From NCBI GenBank assembly GCA_027023115.1, contig JALVWZ010000406.1, positions 1 through 6,260 on the forward strand: 6,260 bases of DNA. The letters are read 5' to 3'. This document shows positions 1 through 6,260 of the stretch, one piece after another (the stretch's first letter is position 1; each line of letters starts with the position of its first letter). The position numbers and the translations under genes are program-made. Source of the DNA: Thermaceae bacterium. Lineage in GTDB: Bacteria; Deinococcota; Deinococci; Deinococcales; Marinithermaceae. The notes beneath the pieces were generated by a model. That model made no database searches, was not told the origin of the DNA, and saw only the letters and a list, made by a program, of their open reading frames with translations.

Positions 1-2330
1 TCCACGCCGGTTACGACGTGCCCCTCTTCTGCGCCGAGCGCCACCTGAGCCCAACCGGTTCCTGCCGGATGTGTTTGGTCAAGGCCGGCTCGCCGCGCAA
101 GGGGCCGGATGGTGACTGGATCCGTGATGAGTCGGGGGAGATCAAGATCTTCTGGTTCCCCAAGCTGATGGCCAGCTGCACGCTGGCGGTCAGCGACGGG
201 ATGGTGATCGACACCCTCTCGGACGAGGTGCGCCACGCCCAGTCGGGGATGGTCGAGCTAACCCTGGCCAACCACCCGCTCGACTGCCCCACCTGCGACA
301 AGGGCGGCGCCTGCGACCTGCAGGACCGCGCCTACGAGTACGGGCTCGATCAGAAGTTCTACACCGGTCCCAGCGGTGAGCCGGTCTACACCCGCTACGA
401 GTTCACCAAGCGCCACATCGACAAGCACCACCCGCTTTCCGAGTTCATCATCCTCGACCGCGAGCGCTGCATCCACTGCAAGCGTTGCGTGCGCTACTTC
501 GAGGAGATTCCCGGCGACCAGGTCATAGACTTCATCGAACGCGGGGTCCATACCTTCATCGGCACCGCCGACGAGGGCCTGCCCTCCAACTTCAGCGGTA
601 ACATCACCGACATCTGCCCCGTGGGGGCCTTGCTCGACCGGGTGGCCCGCTTCCGCGGTCGTAACTGGGAGTTCGAGCAGACGCCCAGCGTCAGCACCGA
701 CGACGCCTCCGGGCAGTACGTCTGGATAGACGCCCGCTCCGGCCGTATCGAGCGCATTCGCGCCCGCGAGAACCCCGAGCTGAACGACATCTGGATCTCC
801 GACGCGGCCCGCTTTGGCCACGAATGGGCCGACGACCAGCGGGTGACCACCCCGCTGGTGCGCAAGGGCGGCGCGCTGGAGCCGGCGAGCTGGGAAGAAG
901 CGCTGGCGGCGATGCAGCAGGGGTTGGACGGCGTTCCCAAGGACGAAATAGGCATTCTTCTGCCGGGCGACGCCACCATCGAAGAAGGTATGGCGGCCGC
1001 CGAGCTGGCCAAGAAGCTCGGCAGCGGCTACCTCGACTTCGAAGGGCGCACGGCGGTGCCTGCTTCCAACTTCCCGGCGGCGACGTTCGCCGACGTTCTC
1101 CAGGCCGGCTACGTCCTGGCCGTGGGTGACCCGACCGAAGAGCTGCCCATCAGCCACGTTTGGATTTACAAGCGCCTGCGCGGGGTGAAGATGCCTCCGC
1201 GCTTGGCGCACGGCACCCCGATTGCCGACCTTTCGATCCGCGAGCACACCCCGCCCGACAAGACGGTTCTCGGTGCGTTTGCCCCTTACCCCACCCGCAT
1301 CATGGAGTGGGCGGCCGCCAGTGGAGTCTTCCCGCCGGGGCAGGCGGCGGCGTTCTTCGCCGCTTTCGACGACGCCCTTTCCGGGCGCGAGCCGGGTGAA
1401 GTTGCCGGCGTAAGTGCCGCGGCCATCAAGACCGCCGCCGAGAGCTGGCGCCAGGCCGAGAAGCGGGTGCTGCTGATTGGCGCCGAGGTGCTCGAGGACG
1501 TCGAGGCGGCGCAGCTGGCCGAGAAGATAGCCAAGTCGCAGGGCGCCGGCGTGCTGGTAATGACGCCCGCCGCCAACGCCCGCGGTCTCGAGGCGATGGG
1601 AGTCTGGCCCACCGGCAAGGACGCGCCCCAGGCGGCCTTCATTGGCGCCGAGTTCCCACCGGCGAAGCTGCTGGAGCGGGCCCGCTTCAAGGTCTTCCAC
1701 GCCGCCCGCCTGACCGCTCTGGTCGAGAAGCACGCCGACGTGGTTCTGCCGGCGCGCACCGCCTACGAAAAGCTGGGCACGCTCCTGAACGCCGAGAACC
1801 GCCTGGTGCAGCTCAATCCGGCGCACGTTGACGCCGGCGAGGCGGAAGGAGCAACCCAGGCGCTCTATCTCTTCGGCAAGGCCGCCGGGGTGGAGCCGCC
1901 CATTCGCTTTGCCCGCCAGGCGCGTAGCCGCTTTACCGAGCGCTACAAGATAAACCCCGACCGCCTTGACGAGTTCGGCACCATCTGGCGGCCGCGCGTT
2001 GCTCACTCGCCGCGTCCCTGGCCAGAACGTGAGGGCGCGGCCCTCTACCTGAAGCCGAGCATGTGGAAGGCGCGTCACCGCGAGGGCGAAACGGTGGCCC
2101 GCGCCCTGGGCGAGCTGGAGCTTGCGGCGCACCCGGCCACAGCGCAAGCGCGCAGCCTCGACGAGGGGGCGCTGGTAGAGGTGGTTACTCCGGCCGGACC
2201 CCGGCGGGCGCGGTTGCGGCTAGACGATGCGCTGCCCGAGGGCTGGTTCTTCGTGCCGGCTCTGGGCGTCATGCCGGCGGCGCGGATACCCTTCGAGGCG
2301 TTGGTGCCCGAAGGAGGTGAGGCACGGTGA
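1..2330 (+). CDS. nuoG: NADH-quinone oxidoreductase subunit G (Nqo3-type), 5' partial
   Basis: Peripheral-arm Fe-S subunit of complex I, carrying electrons from the NADH module (NuoE/F) towards NuoI. The gene enters from the left with its first whole codon at base 3. The GTG at 18 is an internal Val, because codons 3-17 (HAGYD) align with T. thermophilus Nqo3 and about 24 residues are missing upstream. Counting that Val as residue 1, the domains are: a 2Fe-2S ferredoxin fold with N1b ligands C5, C16, C19 and C54; a His-Cys box for N5 (H86, C90, C93, C99); and a 4Fe-4S site N4 (C151, C154, C157, C200). From about residue 215 to the end comes a degenerate molybdopterin-oxidoreductase-like domain with no pterin role expected, closing with a beta-barrel-like tail near 710-770. 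The N7 ligand positions are S226, D229, Q233 and S261, so N7 cannot form in the known way. No cysteine occurs after residue 200. Estimated full length is about 799 aa, close to the 783 aa of T. thermophilus Nqo3 (from memory). The stop overlaps the nuoH start by 4 bases. Confidence 0.97.
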   Translation, partial: HAGYDVPLFCAERHLSPTGSCRMCLVKAGSPRKGPDGDWIRDESGEIKIFWFPKLMASCTLAVSDGMVIDTLSDEVRHAQSGMVELTLANHPLDCPTCDKGGACDLQDRAYEYGLDQKFYTGPSGEPVYTRYEFTKRHIDKHHPLSEFIILDRERCIHCKRCVRYFEEIPGDQVIDFIERGVHTFIGTADEGLPSNFSGNITDICPVGALLDRVARFRGRNWEFEQTPSVSTDDASGQYVWIDARSGRIERIRARENPELNDIWISDAARFGHEWADDQRVTTPLVRKGGALEPASWEEALAAMQQGLDGVPKDEIGILLPGDATIEEGMAAAELAKKLGSGYLDFEGRTAVPASNFPAATFADVLQAGYVLAVGDPTEELPISHVWIYKRLRGVKMPPRLAHGTPIADLSIREHTPPDKTVLGAFAPYPTRIMEWAAASGVFPPGQAAAFFAAFDDALSGREPGEVAGVSAAAIKTAAESWRQAEKRVLLIGAEVLEDVEAAQLAEKIAKSQGAGVLVMTPAANARGLEAMGVWPTGKDAPQAAFIGAEFPPAKLLERARFKVFHAARLTALVEKHADVVLPARTAYEKLGTLLNAENRLVQLNPAHVDAGEAEGATQALYLFGKAAGVEPPIRFARQARSRFTERYKINPDRLDEFGTIWRPRVAHSPRPWPEREGAALYLKPSMWKARHREGETVARALGELELAAHPATAQARSLDEGALVEVVTPAGPRRARLRLDDALPEGWFFVPALGVMPAARIPFEALVPEGGEAR
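2311..2320 (+). promoter_or_regulatory. Shine-Dalgarno site for nuoH
   Basis: AAGGAGGTGA is complementary over ten bases to the canonical 3' end of bacterial 16S rRNA. It lies 6 bases before the GTG at 2327, inside the last codons of nuoG. It fixes the GTG as the nuoH start and should promote re-initiation by ribosomes finishing nuoG. Confidence 0.85.
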
Positions 2331-3319
2331 TCTACCTGATCGCGGCCCTCAAGGGCCTGGTCCTGATTTTGCTGCTCCTCTTTACCTTTGCCTACCTGAC
2401 CTGGGGCATGCGGCGCGGTCTGGCTCGCTTTCAGATCCGCCTTGGCCCCAACCGGGTCGGTCCGTTAGGGCTCTTACAGCCCATCGCCGACGCGGTAAAG
2501 GCGATCTTCAAGGAGGACATCTCGGTAGCCAACGCCGACAAGTTCGTTTACTGGCTGGCGCCGCTGATATCCTTTACCTTCGCGCTGGCGGCATTCGCCA
2601 TCATTCCTCTGGGTCCCAAGGGCAGCATCTTTGGTATCGACCCCTGGGTGGCCGACCTCAACGTCGGCATCCTCTACCTGTTCGCCGCCGCCGAGCTGGC
2701 TACTTACGGCATCTTCCTTTCCGGCTGGGCGTCGGGTTCCAAGTACAGCTTGCTGGGCGGATTGCGCTCGGCCGCCGGCCTGGTCGGTTACGAGCTGGCG
2801 CTGGGGGTGGCGCTGTTGGGCCCGGTACTGATGGTGGGCTCGCTCAACCTGCGCGACATCGTCGACTGGCAGGCGCAGCACGGCTGGCTGGCGCTGTGGC
2901 AGCTGCCGGTTTTCATCGTTTACTTCATCGCTGCCCTGGCGGAGATGGGGCGTACCCCGTTCGACTTCGTCGAAGCCGAGCAGGAGCTGGTGGGTGGATT
3001 TTCCACCGAGTACAACAGCATGAAGTTCGTTTCCTTCTACATGGCCGAGCTATTGCACTGGATCACCGCCTCGGCTTTGATCCCCACCCTGTTCATGGCC
3101 GGCTGGCACGCTCCCTTTGGCCTGCCGGAAATCCCCATCCTCTGGTTGTTCATCAAATGGCTGGTCTTCATCTTCATCGTCATGTGGATCTGGGCCAGCT
3201 GGTTCCGCACCCGATACGACGTGCTGATCCGCTTTGCCTGGGGCGTGCTCTTCCCGGTGGCCCTGGCCTGGTTCTTGTTGACGGCCTACTGGGTGGCCAG
3301 CAGAGGAGGTGCCGCATGA
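2327..3319 (+). CDS. nuoH: NADH-quinone oxidoreductase subunit H (Nqo8-type)
   Basis: Membrane subunit (330 aa, GTG start) that docks the peripheral arm, forms the quinone chamber and starts the proton path. Hydropathy read by eye gives about eight transmembrane helices (roughly 2-26, 73-93, 110-131, 149-171, 188-206, 233-260, 269-289, 299-322). Family motifs include the loop-1 block RLGPNRVGP with LLQPIAD (39-55), [15 protein letters not shown] (130-144) and [16 protein letters not shown] (209-224). E-channel carboxylates are present with a constant offset of 7 from T. thermophilus: E123 (130), E156 (163), E206 (213), E216, E218 and E220 (223, 225, 227) and E241 (248). The ERR motif ending helix 1 reads MRR here, so Glu35 is Met28. 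The protein ends after helix 8, about 28 residues before the end of T. thermophilus Nqo8 (365 aa, from memory), which has a ninth helix; E. coli NuoH also has eight. No cysteines. The start is fixed by the Shine-Dalgarno site and the 4-base overlap with nuoG. The stop overlaps the nuoI ATG by 4 bases. Confidence 0.97.
   Translation: MIYLIAALKGLVLILLLLFTFAYLTWGMRRGLARFQIRLGPNRVGPLGLLQPIADAVKAIFKEDISVANADKFVYWLAPLISFTFALAAFAIIPLGPKGSIFGIDPWVADLNVGILYLFAAAELATYGIFLSGWASGSKYSLLGGLRSAAGLVGYELALGVALLGPVLMVGSLNLRDIVDWQAQHGWLALWQLPVFIVYFIAALAEMGRTPFDFVEAEQELVGGFSTEYNSMKFVSFYMAELLHWITASALIPTLFMAGWHAPFGLPEIPILWLFIKWLVFIFIVMWIWASWFRTRYDVLIRFAWGVLFPVALAWFLLTAYWVASRGGAA
3302..3310 (+). promoter_or_regulatory. 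Shine-Dalgarno site for nuoI
   Basis: AGAGGAGGT lies 5 bases before the ATG at 3316, within the last codons of nuoH. It decides the nuoI start, because the reading frame stays open upstream to about 2227 without any NuoI-like sequence. Confidence 0.8.
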
Positions 3320-3846
3320 GCGTATATTCATTGGCCAAGGCTTTGGGGATAACCCTCAAGCACATGTTCTCAAAACCGGTGACGATACCCTACCCGAGCG
3401 CGCCGGTTCCCCTGAAGCCGCGCTTCCACGGCCGCCACGTGCTTACCCGGCACCCCGACGGCCTGGAAAAGTGCATTGGTTGCAGCCTTTGCGCCGCCGC
3501 CTGTCCGGCCTACGCGATCTACGTGGAGCCGGCCGAAAACGACCCCGAGAACCCGGTCTCGGCGGGCGAGCGCTACGCCAAGGTTTACGAAATCAACATG
3601 CTGCGCTGCATCTTCTGTGGCCTTTGCGAAGAAGCCTGCCCAACCGGGGCGATAGTGCTCGGCAACGAGTTCGAGCTGGCCGACTACGTCTACGCCGACT
3701 TGGTCTACGGCAAAGAAGACCTGCTGGCAGATACGGTCGGCTCCAAGGCGCAGCGGCGCGAGGCCAAGCAGACCGGCAAGCCGGTCAAGCTGGGCTTCGA
3801 AGTGCCCTACGTGCGGCCGGAGCTGGAGGGGGTGAAGTACGAGTGA
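3316..3846 (+). CDS. nuoI: NADH-quinone oxidoreductase subunit I (Nqo9-type, 2x[4Fe-4S])
   Basis: Ferredoxin-like subunit (176 aa) that relays electrons from NuoG cluster N4 to cluster N2 in NuoB, sitting on the cytoplasmic face of the membrane against NuoH. Two 4Fe-4S motifs are complete. C53, C56, C59 and C63 lie in [14 protein letters not shown]98, C101, C104 and C108 lie in [13 protein letters not shown]. By family rule C53/C56/C59 with C108 bind N6a, and C98/C101/C104 with C63 bind N6b; the numbering matches T. thermophilus Nqo9 as I recall it. These are the only cysteines. An N-terminal amphipathic segment (about 1-20, [20 protein letters not shown]) fits the membrane-lying helix of the family. 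The C-terminal part (about 115-176) is the usual charged extension. The ATG at 3316 overlaps the nuoH stop and has a strong Shine-Dalgarno site. The open frame upstream reads as an out-of-frame shadow of nuoH. The stop overlaps the nuoJ start. Confidence 0.97.
   Translation: MSVYSLAKALGITLKHMFSKPVTIPYPSAPVPLKPRFHGRHVLTRHPDGLEKCIGCSLCAAACPAYAIYVEPAENDPENPVSAGERYAKVYEINMLRCIFCGLCEEACPTGAIVLGNEFELADYVYADLVYGKEDLLADTVGSKAQRREAKQTGKPVKLGFEVPYVRPELEGVKYE
3825..3835 (+). promoter_or_regulatory. Shine-Dalgarno region for nuoJ
   Basis: GGAGGGGGTGA within the last codons of nuoI precedes the GTG at 3843. The best-placed core (GGGGGTGA, 3828-3835) leaves a 7-base spacer. It supports the GTG at 3843 over any in-frame start further upstream, where the open frame is only a shadow of nuoI. 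Confidence 0.65.
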
Positions 3847-4400
3847 GCGCTTTTGACCTGCTGATGGGGGTGCTCCTGATCGCCAGCGCGTTGGCGGCGG
3901 TCACCCTCAAGAACGCGGTCCACGCCGGTCTGGCCCTGGTGGCGAACTTTCTGTCGCTGGCGGTGGTCTACTTTGCGCTCGAGGCGCAGTTCCTCGGCTG
4001 GATTCAGATCATCGTCTATGCCGGAGCGGTCATGGTCCTCTTCCTGTTCGTGATCATGCTGCTCTTCGACGCCAAGGCCGACGTAGGCCTGGACCGCCTG
4101 CCCTGGATGCGGCCTCTGGCCGCGGCTTTGGCGGCCGCCTTCTTCCTGGCGCTGGCCTACGCCTTCTCGGGCGTCGGCCCGGTCAATCCGCTGGCTGACG
4201 TCAAGCTCGGTGGCGGCCTGCCGAAGGCGCTGGGAGGCTTGCTCTACGGCAACTGGCTCTACACGGTGCTCCTGGTGGCGGCGCTGTTGTTCGCGGCAAC
4301 GGTGGCGGCCGTTTCGCTGGTGCAGCCGCAGATTCGCAAGGCGCGCGTCAAGCCGCAGGTGCTGGAGCGCGACCGCGAGCTGGAGGAGGTGGGCAAGTGA
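3843..4400 (+). CDS. nuoJ: NADH-quinone oxidoreductase subunit J (Nqo10-type)
   Basis: Small membrane subunit (185 aa, GTG start) between NuoH/NuoA and NuoK. Its third helix carries the pi-bulge linked to coupling of quinone chemistry with proton transfer. About five transmembrane helices are visible (roughly 3-22, 26-46, 51-75, 88-108, 137-160). The helix-3 signature [20 protein letters not shown] (54-73) is intact, with Y59 at the same position as in T. thermophilus Nqo10. The early motif [12 protein letters not shown] (21-32) and the block [17 protein letters not shown] (123-139) also match the family. The tail after residue 162 is strongly charged and makes the protein about 9 residues longer than T. 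thermophilus Nqo10 (176 aa, from memory). No cysteines. The GTG at 3843 overlaps the nuoI stop by 4 bases, and N-terminal residue SAFDLL starts right where the family starts. The open frame running upstream to 3309 is nuoI read out of frame. Confidence 0.95.
   Translation: MSAFDLLMGVLLIASALAAVTLKNAVHAGLALVANFLSLAVVYFALEAQFLGWIQIIVYAGAVMVLFLFVIMLLFDAKADVGLDRLPWMRPLAAALAAAFFLALAYAFSGVGPVNPLADVKLGGGLPKALGGLLYGNWLYTVLLVAALLFAATVAAVSLVQPQIRKARVKPQVLERDRELEEVGK
4382..4390 (+). promoter_or_regulatory. Shine-Dalgarno site for nuoK
   Basis: GGAGGAGGT in the last codons of nuoJ, with core GGAGG at 4385-4389 and a 7-base spacer to the GTG at 4397. It supports the GTG start and translational coupling to nuoJ. 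Confidence 0.75.
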
Positions 4401-4690
4401 GCTACTACCTGTTGCTATCGGCGCTGCTTTTCGCCATCGGCCTCTATGGCGTACTGGCGCGGCGCACCGCCATCCTCATCTTCATGTCCATCGAGCTGAT
4501 GCTCAACTCCGCCAACCTGGCGTTGGTTTCTTTCGCCCGCTCCTCGGGCAACCTCGAAGGCCAGGTGATGGCGCTGCTGGTCATTGCCCTGGCCGCGGCC
4601 GAGGTGGCGGTGGGGCTGGGCATAATCGTGGCGGTCTTCCGCTCGCGCGAGTCCACCTCGGTGGACGACCTGGCGGAGTTTAGGGGGTGA
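4397..4690 (+). CDS. nuoK: NADH-quinone oxidoreductase subunit K (Nqo11-type)
   Basis: Small three-helix membrane subunit (97 aa, GTG start), related to MrpC of Mrp antiporters, that contributes part of a proton path next to NuoJ and NuoN. Helices are roughly 2-20, 25-46 and 55-81. The two key intramembrane glutamates are present: E33 in [11 protein letters not shown] and E69 in [12 protein letters not shown]. They equal E32 and E67 of T. thermophilus Nqo11. The offset shifts by one because of one extra residue in the N-terminal stretch and a second extra residue in the loop near 50. The C-terminal [14 protein letters not shown] also looks Thermaceae-like. No cysteines. The start overlaps the nuoJ stop as GTGA, and length is close to the 95 aa of the T. 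thermophilus protein (from memory). Confidence 0.96.
   Translation: MSYYLLLSALLFAIGLYGVLARRTAILIFMSIELMLNSANLALVSFARSSGNLEGQVMALLVIALAAAEVAVGLGIIVAVFRSRESTSVDDLAEFRG
4674..4689 (+). promoter_or_regulatory. Ribosome binding region for nuoL (two possible arrangements)
   Basis: Two purine-rich elements lie at the end of nuoK. GGAG at 4674-4677 is 9 bases before an in-frame GTG at 4687. GGGGGTG at 4683-4689 is only 3 bases before the ATG at 4693, which is tight. The arrangement therefore does not decide the start on its own; see the nuoL entry. Confidence 0.45.
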
Positions 4691-4692
4691 AC

Positions 4693-6260
4693 ATGCTGCT
4701 ACTACTAATAATTCTGCTCCCGCTCCTTGGGTTCGCCTACCTGGGTCTGTTCGGCAAGGGCCTGCGCGAGCCCCTGCCCGGCATCATTGCTTCGACGCTC
4801 ACCGGCATCAGCTTCTTGCTAGTGGTCGCGGCGCTCTTCGCCGGCGGCGGCAGCTGGGAGATCAAGGACTGGCTGCCGGGGATTCCCTTCAGCCTGGTGC
4901 TCGACCATCTTTCGGGCTACATGGGGTTGGTGGTGACCGGCATCGGCTTCTTGATCCACGTCTACGCCATCGGCTACATGCACGGCGACGAGGGCTTTAG
5001 CCGCTTCTTCGCCTACCTCAACTTCTTCATCGCCATGATGATGACCCTCGTCCTCGCCGGCAGCTACCCGGTGATGTTCATCGGCTGGGAAGGCGTTGGT
5101 CTGGCCAGCTTCTTGTTGATCGGTTTTTGGTACACCGAGAAGAAGAACGCCGACAGCGCCCGCAAGGCCTTCATCACCAACCGCATCGGCGACCTTGGCT
5201 TCCTGCTGGGGATGGCGCTGCTCTACTCTAGCTTCGGCACCCTTTCCATTTCCGGGCTACGGGAGGCGCTCGAGTCTAGCACCGTCCTGCCGCTCAGTCT
5301 GGGTCTGGCGGGGTTCCTGCTCTTCGTGGGCGCCGTGGGTAAGAGCGCCCAGGTGCCGCTTATGGTCTGGTTGCCCGACGCCATGGCCGGTCCGACGCCG
5401 GTCAGCGCCCTGATCCACGCGGCAACGATGGTCACCGCCGGCGTGTACCTGATCGCCCGCAGCTCCTTCCTCTACGCCAACCTGCAAGACATCTCCTACT
5501 TCATTGCCCTCATCGGCATTACCACCGCCGCCTACGGCGCCCTCAGCGCCCTCGGCCAGTGGGACATCAAGAAAATCATCGCCTACTCGACCATCAGCCA
5601 GCTCGGTTACATGTTCCTGGCGGTGGGCGTAGGCGCTTACTGGATCGCCCTTTTCCACGTCATGACCCACGCCTTTTACAAGGCGCTCCTCTTCCTGGCC
5701 TCCGGTTCGGTGATCCACGCTCTTGGTGGTGAGCAGGACGTGCGCAAGATGGGTGGCCTCAAGAAGTACCTGCCGCGCACCCACCTGCACGGCCTGGCGG
5801 GGGCGCTTTCGCTGGCCGGATTTCCGCTGCTGGCGGGCTTCTGGTCGAAAGACGCCATCATCACCGCCACCCTCAACTATCCCTTCGGCGGCACCGGCCT
5901 CTACGTGGCCGGCCTGACGGTTGCCTTCCTGACGGCCATCTACGCCATGCGCTGGTACGTGCTGGTCTTCCTGGGCGAGTACAAGGGCGACGCCCACCCG
6001 CACGAGGCGCCCTCCGTGATGACTATTCCCAACGACGTGCTGGCGCTGGGCGCGGTCTTCGCGGGCTTCTTGGCGCTGCCGAAGCCTTTCTGGAACCTGA
6101 TCGAGCCCTTCCTGGCGCCGGCTTTGGCGCACATCGAGGCGCACGAGATGAGCCTGGGCATGGAGTGGGGCTTGATAACGCTCTCGGCGGTGGTGGCCCT
6201 GACCGGTCTCTACCTGGGCTACCTGGCCTTTACCCGCTGGGCGCTGCCCAAGTGGTACCT
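4693..6260 (+). CDS. nuoL: NADH-quinone oxidoreductase subunit L (Nqo12-type), 3' partial
   Basis: Largest antiporter-like membrane subunit, at the distal end of the membrane arm, thought to move protons through a lysine/glutamate relay. The frame is open from the ATG to the window end (522 codons plus two bases); about 85 residues are missing if length follows T. thermophilus Nqo12 (606 aa, from memory). Key residues are all present, one position later than in T. thermophilus: E133 in IGWEGVG, D167 in NRIGD, K217 in AVGKSAQ, H242 in SALIHAAT, H322 and H326 with K330 in [10 protein letters not shown], and K386 in GFWSKDA. The core of about residues 120-390 is the proton_antipo_M fold. The missing part should hold most of the long lateral helix HL and the last transmembrane helix. 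No cysteines. The ATG at 4693 gives the family-like N-terminus [20 protein letters not shown] two codons earlier (4687) would overlap the nuoK stop as GTGA like the other junctions, and is the main alternative. Confidence 0.95.
   Translation, partial: MLLLLIILLPLLGFAYLGLFGKGLREPLPGIIASTLTGISFLLVVAALFAGGGSWEIKDWLPGIPFSLVLDHLSGYMGLVVTGIGFLIHVYAIGYMHGDEGFSRFFAYLNFFIAMMMTLVLAGSYPVMFIGWEGVGLASFLLIGFWYTEKKNADSARKAFITNRIGDLGFLLGMALLYSSFGTLSISGLREALESSTVLPLSLGLAGFLLFVGAVGKSAQVPLMVWLPDAMAGPTPVSALIHAATMVTAGVYLIARSSFLYANLQDISYFIALIGITTAAYGALSALGQWDIKKIIAYSTISQLGYMFLAVGVGAYWIALFHVMTHAFYKALLFLASGSVIHALGGEQDVRKMGGLKKYLPRTHLHGLAGALSLAGFPLLAGFWSKDAIITATLNYPFGGTGLYVAGLTVAFLTAIYAMRWYVLVFLGEYKGDAHPHEAPSVMTIPNDVLALGAVFAGFLALPKPFWNLIEPFLAPALAHIEAHEMSLGMEWGLITLSAVVALTGLYLGYLAFTRWALPKWY

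Noticed and set aside
18..20. GTG as the start codon of nuoG
   Set aside because: Codons at 3-17 (HAGYD) continue the family sequence upstream, and the N1b ferredoxin domain would lack its first strands. The gene simply runs in from the left edge.
258..2147. Minus-strand open frame of 629 codons opposite nuoG
   Set aside because: Its protein is low-complexity Gly/Arg/Val/Ala-rich without recognisable domains, and nuoG on the other strand has complete motifs. Long antisense frames are expected in GC-rich coding DNA.
2227..3315. N-terminal extension of nuoI, as a fused longer protein
   Set aside because: The open frame before 3316 is nuoG/nuoH read in another frame, rich in Arg/Gly/Pro. NuoI starts at the ATG with a strong ribosome site and normal family length.
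3309..3842. N-terminal extension of nuoJ
   Set aside because: The frame upstream of 3843 is nuoI read out of frame. The GTG at 3843 gives the family-standard N-terminus.
4210..4683. Arg/Trp-rich + strand open frame across nuoJ and nuoK
   Set aside because: It lies within two well-supported genes in a different frame and has the composition of a GC-rich shadow.
5257..6144. Minus-strand open frame of 295 codons opposite nuoL
   Set aside because: It shows Gln/Arg/Gly-rich composition with no membrane or domain pattern, and nuoL on the + strand is clearly conserved through this whole stretch.
1..6260. A novel system, mobile element, CRISPR array or RNA gene hidden in the window
   Set aside because: Coding sequence of one known complex fills the window with at most two bases between genes. 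I saw no direct or inverted repeats of note, no tRNA-like or hairpin-plus-T-run elements, and no foreign genes.

Overview
The window is an uninterrupted piece of an operon for the proton-pumping NADH:quinone oxidoreductase (respiratory complex I, NDH-1). Six genes lie head to tail on the + strand: nuoG (5' end missing), nuoH, nuoI, nuoJ, nuoK and nuoL (3' end missing). In Thermus nomenclature these are nqo3, nqo8, nqo9, nqo10, nqo11 and nqo12. Gene order, subunit lengths and residue-level resemblance (recalled from memory, not from a database search) point to a member of the Thermaceae (Deinococcota). The divergence from Thermus thermophilus suggests a relative outside the genus Thermus, for example the Oceanithermus/Marinithermus/Meiothermus side of the family. 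The genus is inference. The DNA is GC-rich, and codon third positions are mostly G or C.

Layout: bases 1-2330 encode the peripheral-arm Fe-S subunit NuoG. Bases 2327-3319 encode the membrane subunit NuoH, which forms the quinone site and the E-channel. Bases 3316-3846 encode the 2x[4Fe-4S] subunit NuoI. Bases 3843-4400 and 4397-4690 encode the small membrane subunits NuoJ and NuoK. From base 4693 to the window end runs the antiporter-like subunit NuoL. The first four junctions are 4-base start/stop overlaps (GTGA or ATGA). The fifth is either the same kind of overlap or a 2-base gap. No intergenic stretch exceeds two bases, and I see no internal promoter, terminator, RNA gene, repeat array or mobile element.

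How the parts work together: electrons from NADH (oxidised by NuoE/F, outside the window) enter the NuoG clusters N1b, N5 and N4, pass through N6a and N6b of NuoI to N2 (NuoB, outside), and reduce quinone at the NuoH interface. Quinone chemistry drives proton translocation through the NuoH E-channel, the NuoJ/K region and the antiporter-like subunits including NuoL.

This is not a novel system, but two lineage-level deviations in catalytic or cofactor residues stand out. All four cysteine ligands of the off-pathway cluster N7 in NuoG are replaced (Ser, Asp, Gln, Ser). The near-invariant glutamate at the end of NuoH helix 1 (Glu35 in T. thermophilus, Glu24 in human ND1) is methionine. In addition, every one of the 19 cysteines encoded by the six genes in this window is an Fe-S ligand.
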